Shown piece by piece: positions 23,399 to 24,988 of a stretch of 24,988 nt of DNA. The DNA is from Clostridiales bacterium. GTDB taxonomy: Bacteria > Bacillota > Clostridia > Christensenellales > Aristaeellaceae. The stretch is from contig SFET01000036.1 of NCBI GenBank assembly GCA_004557125.1, positions 1-24,988 of the forward strand, given 5' to 3'. The notes beneath the pieces were generated by a model, which saw only the letters and a list, made by a program, of their open reading frames with translations, ran no database searches and was not told the origin of the DNA. Position 1 is the first letter of the stretch. Each line of letters begins with the position of its first letter. Position numbers and translations under genes: made by a program.

Positions 23399-23920
23399 TC
23401 ATCCTGTTGGTTTGAATATCCGGTATATGTCCGAAAACGGTATGACCTCCGTGTCGGCACCGCTTCGGATGGTGATGTGTTGTTCGGTCTGGTCGACCTT
23501 TAGCACAATCCCGGTGATGGTTTTGTACTGGCCTTTCACCAGATAGGCATCGTTCTCCTCGTCGGTGCATACGACGAAGTATTCGATGGACACGCGGATC
23601 ATGTTCGCTCTCGCCAGCTTGGAGTTTGCCGTGAGACAGTAGAGCCTGAAGAGTTTGTGGTTTAGTTCCCATTCCTCATCGGCATCCAGCTCGTGCTTGG
23701 CGACATAGTTAATCCCCTTCCGACGCACACGCTCATCGAAGCCGACCAGCGCAGCAAACGGAGCAAAAATCTTGGCTCTGTTCAACTGGCTCATCTTGGG
23801 ATGCTTCCGGCTGAAAACATCTCCATCATGAACGGGCCTGTCTTGAAAAATGATGTTCCCATAGCGCACAACAGCTGCCGGAACCGTATATGCAGCAGGG
23901 GTTCCCTTAGGGACAGACAA
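23399..23920 (-). CDS. YolD-like family protein
   Basis: 173 residues if started at the TTG at 23918-23920, which is preceded by a strong GGAGGTGA (23927-23934) at good spacing; the GTG at 23929 lies inside that site. The core has the YolD hallmark LNRAKIFAPFAALVGFDERVR (about 45-66), followed by a beta-rich region with HKLFRLYCLTANSKL, IEYFVVCTDEENDAY and KGQYKTITGIVLKVDQTEQH. YolD-like proteins are commonly paired with UmuC/DinB-type translesion polymerases and are frequent on mobile elements and SOS-controlled loci; the polymerase is not present here. The exact molecular role is unclear. Confidence 0.85.
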   Translation of the reverse strand: MSVPKGTPAAYTVPAAVVRYGNIIFQDRPVHDGDVFSRKHPKMSQLNRAKIFAPFAALVGFDERVRRKGINYVAKHELDADEEWELNHKLFRLYCLTANSKLARANMIRVSIEYFVVCTDEENDAYLVKGQYKTITGIVLKVDQTEQHITIRSGADTEVIPFSDIYRIFKPTG

Positions 23921-24125
23921 GTAAATCACCTCCAGAGTCCGTTAAGCGCGATGGCCTCCAATCTGCTGGCTGCGTTCAATGGCGGTCGCGCCTTCCAGCA
24001 TATTCTTTCCTTCTGGGCGATGTATAAGGCTGGATACAAACCGAAGCAGATCATCAAGCAGCTCGGATATAATCCAGACATCCTAGGGCATAACCGCATC
24101 GGTGGAATCAGAGCACATATCCGGG

Positions 24126-24163
24126 AGCAAGCTTTATCTGCAGAAGCAAGCTTTATCTGCAGA
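24126..24163 (+). repeat. Perfect 19-bp tandem duplication inside orfA
   Basis: AGCAAGCTTTATCTGCAGA occurs twice, head to tail (24126-24144 and 24145-24163). Nineteen is not a multiple of three, so it shifts the orfA frame. Confidence 0.95.
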
Positions 24164-24295
24164 AGGTTTTCACGAAGGACGAAGAGAACTTATACCTAAA
24201 CGCCCTATCGAGGAATATGCCGAAATGCCGCCCAGCAGGGCTATGATTAAGATAATGAATGAGCTGGCGTATCTGAGACAAGAAGTGGAATTTAT

Positions 24296-24302
24296 AAAAA
24301 AA
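24296..24302 (+). other. Programmed -1 frameshift slippery site of the IS3 element
   Basis: A run of seven A residues read as A-AAA-AAA in the orfA frame. A -1 shift here carries translation into the orfB frame, which is open through to MGNPASIFQL. This is the normal way IS3-family elements make OrfAB transposase. Confidence 0.6.
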
Positions 24303-24343
24303 GCTACGCAAGCGGCGAACCGGAAAGGGCGCGAGAAGTGATT

Positions 24344-24660
24344 ATGGGAAATCCAGCAAGTATTTTTCAGCTCATTCATGATACACTTCTCCAGAAAGAC
24401 AACCTGCTGACAGTAAGTGAACTGTGCAAATGTGGAGGCGTTTCACGTTCTGGTTACTACAACTGGGAGAAGAATGCGAAGCGTCGGCAGCAACAGGAAG
24501 AAGCAGATCAGCAGGATTTTGAACTTGTATTGGAGGCGTACAGGTATCGCGGATATAAAAAGGGCATCAGAAGTATCCATATGCGCTTGCTCCACAAAGG
24601 CATCGTTATGAATCCCAAGAAGATCCGCAGATTGATGCAGAAGTATAATCTGTTTTGGCA
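24344..24660 (+). pseudogene. IS3 orfB, N-terminal part only (catalytic domain lost)
   Basis: The frame from the ATG at 24344 gives MGNPASIFQLIHDTLLQKDN, then GVSRSGYYNWEKNAKRRQQQ and a HTH_21-like segment AYRYRGYKKGIRSIHMRLLH, ending KKIRRLMQKYNLFW. This is the N-terminal portion of an IS150-type OrfB. The integrase core with its DDE residues should follow but does not: after about 24660 the frame stays open to the window end but resembles no transposase. The element is therefore inactive. Confidence 0.75.
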
Positions 24661-24946
24661 AAACTGTCGCCGGATGAGTTCTATGAATTCATTACGACAG
24701 GCGCATATCCGCTGCCGTGCGCCGTGCCGAAAAGCTATCCAGGGGGCTCTGCCCCCTGCCCCCCGAGGTTTATCGCTTTGGTTTCCGGGAAGTGATCGTC
24801 TCCCCGCAACCTTGTACGAAAAAAGGAGAGATCCGCAGATCACTCCCCGCAAACCCAGTACGGCGCTCAGGTCGCTCCTCAGCGTTGCCTTATCCTCCGT
24901 ACTGGTAAAGCATTTACATTATAGCACAGAATGTGGGAGGTGGACG
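24661..24946. other. Non-coding segment with two palindromes, after the IS remnant
   Basis: About 285 bases without a supported gene. Hairpin CAGGGGGC / GCCCCCTG (24740-24747 with 24751-24758). A second inverted repeat CCAGTACGG / CCGTACTGG (24855-24863 with 24897-24905) encloses 33 bases. A short frame at 24655-24719 (LAKLSPDEFYEFITTGAYPL) looks like the tail of another coding sequence that replaced orfB. Confidence 0.5.
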
Positions 24947-24988
24947 GTGTACGATATAACTTGTCCACGAATCGGGGAGCACTTCACA
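24947..24988 (+). CDS. Possible start of a new gene (runs off the window)
   Basis: GTG at 24947 with GGAGG about 6 bases upstream, after an AT-rich stretch. Fourteen codons are visible (VYDITCPRIGEHFT). No family can be assigned from this length. Confidence 0.4.
   Translation, partial: MYDITCPRIGEHFT

Larger units (their letters stand above)
23951..24341 (+). pseudogene. IS3 orfA, frameshifted by a 19-bp tandem duplication
   Basis: The helix-turn-helix part (MASNLLAAFNGGRAFQH, then MYKAGYKPKQIIKQLGYNPD) reads in one frame up to IREQALSAE. The rest (GFHEGRRELIPKRPIEEYAE, MKIMNELAYLRQEVEFIKKA-like leucine-zipper segment) reads in another. Removing one of the two 19-base copies at 24126-24163 joins them into a single frame ending at the TGA at 24339-24341. 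This is the DNA-binding half of the transposase. The N-terminus is atypically long or replaced, since the ATG at 23951 has no clear ribosome binding site. Confidence 0.75.
23951..24660 (+). mobile_element. Degenerate IS3-family insertion sequence
   Basis: orfA and orfB are in the usual order with a -1 frame relation and a slippery A-run at 24296-24302. orfA is broken by a 19-bp tandem duplication and orfB has lost its DDE catalytic domain after about 24660. Inverted ends were not found, so the element boundaries given are those of the recognisable coding parts. Confidence 0.75.

Overview
The window looks like a chromosomal segment of a GC-rich member of the Bacillota, most likely a gut-type Clostridia. 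The reasons are strong GGAGG-type ribosome binding sites, an archaeal/ER-type (SipW) signal peptidase with a set of SipW-cognate surface proteins, Firmicutes-style sugar ABC and DeoR genes, a YolD-like gene, and consensus TTGACA-N17-TATAAT promoters. No rRNA, tRNA or CRISPR array was seen.

Region 1 (about 1-11194, all minus strand) is one long surface-structure operon. A near-consensus promoter (11166-11194) drives sipW (10342-11049). It is followed by a 98-99 bp tandem repeat array (9902-10341) and four SipW-cognate TasA/CalY-like proteins (9164-9829, 8377-9042, 7520-8305, 6792-7376). Next come a secreted CHAP-domain wall hydrolase (4950-6776), a 1389-residue InlB/MucBP-type adhesin (712-4881), a fifth SipW-cognate protein (147-695) and the start of a further secreted protein (1-132). 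Several spacers carry a palindrome that does not look like a classical terminator. The plausible combined job is to export, process and display a fibre or adhesive surface layer, with the CHAP enzyme opening or remodelling the wall.

Region 2 (about 11455-19408) is a divergent sugar-uptake locus. On the minus strand a promoter at 16868-16896 drives a RbsB-like binding protein, a two-domain ATPase, a RbsC-like permease and two alpha/beta hydrolases. This suggests import of an esterified or acylated sugar-like compound followed by ester cleavage. On the plus strand a perfect consensus promoter (16964-16992) drives a DeoR-family regulator and an orphan two-domain ABC ATPase with a damaged first signature motif. 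A strong hairpin at 19382-19408 ends this unit.

Region 3 (about 19409-24988) is a decayed mobile/defence island. It holds a truncated mobile-element gene on the plus strand. On the minus strand is a chimeric piece of what looks like a large phage-defence protein (tentatively DptH-like), joined out of frame to a DUF4007-like gene. The island also has a plus-strand gene tail, a YolD-like gene with a 42-codon follower, and an IS3-family insertion sequence broken by a 19-bp tandem duplication in orfA and by loss of most of orfB. The last bases may open a new gene at 24947.

All family names come from reading motifs by eye, without any database search.
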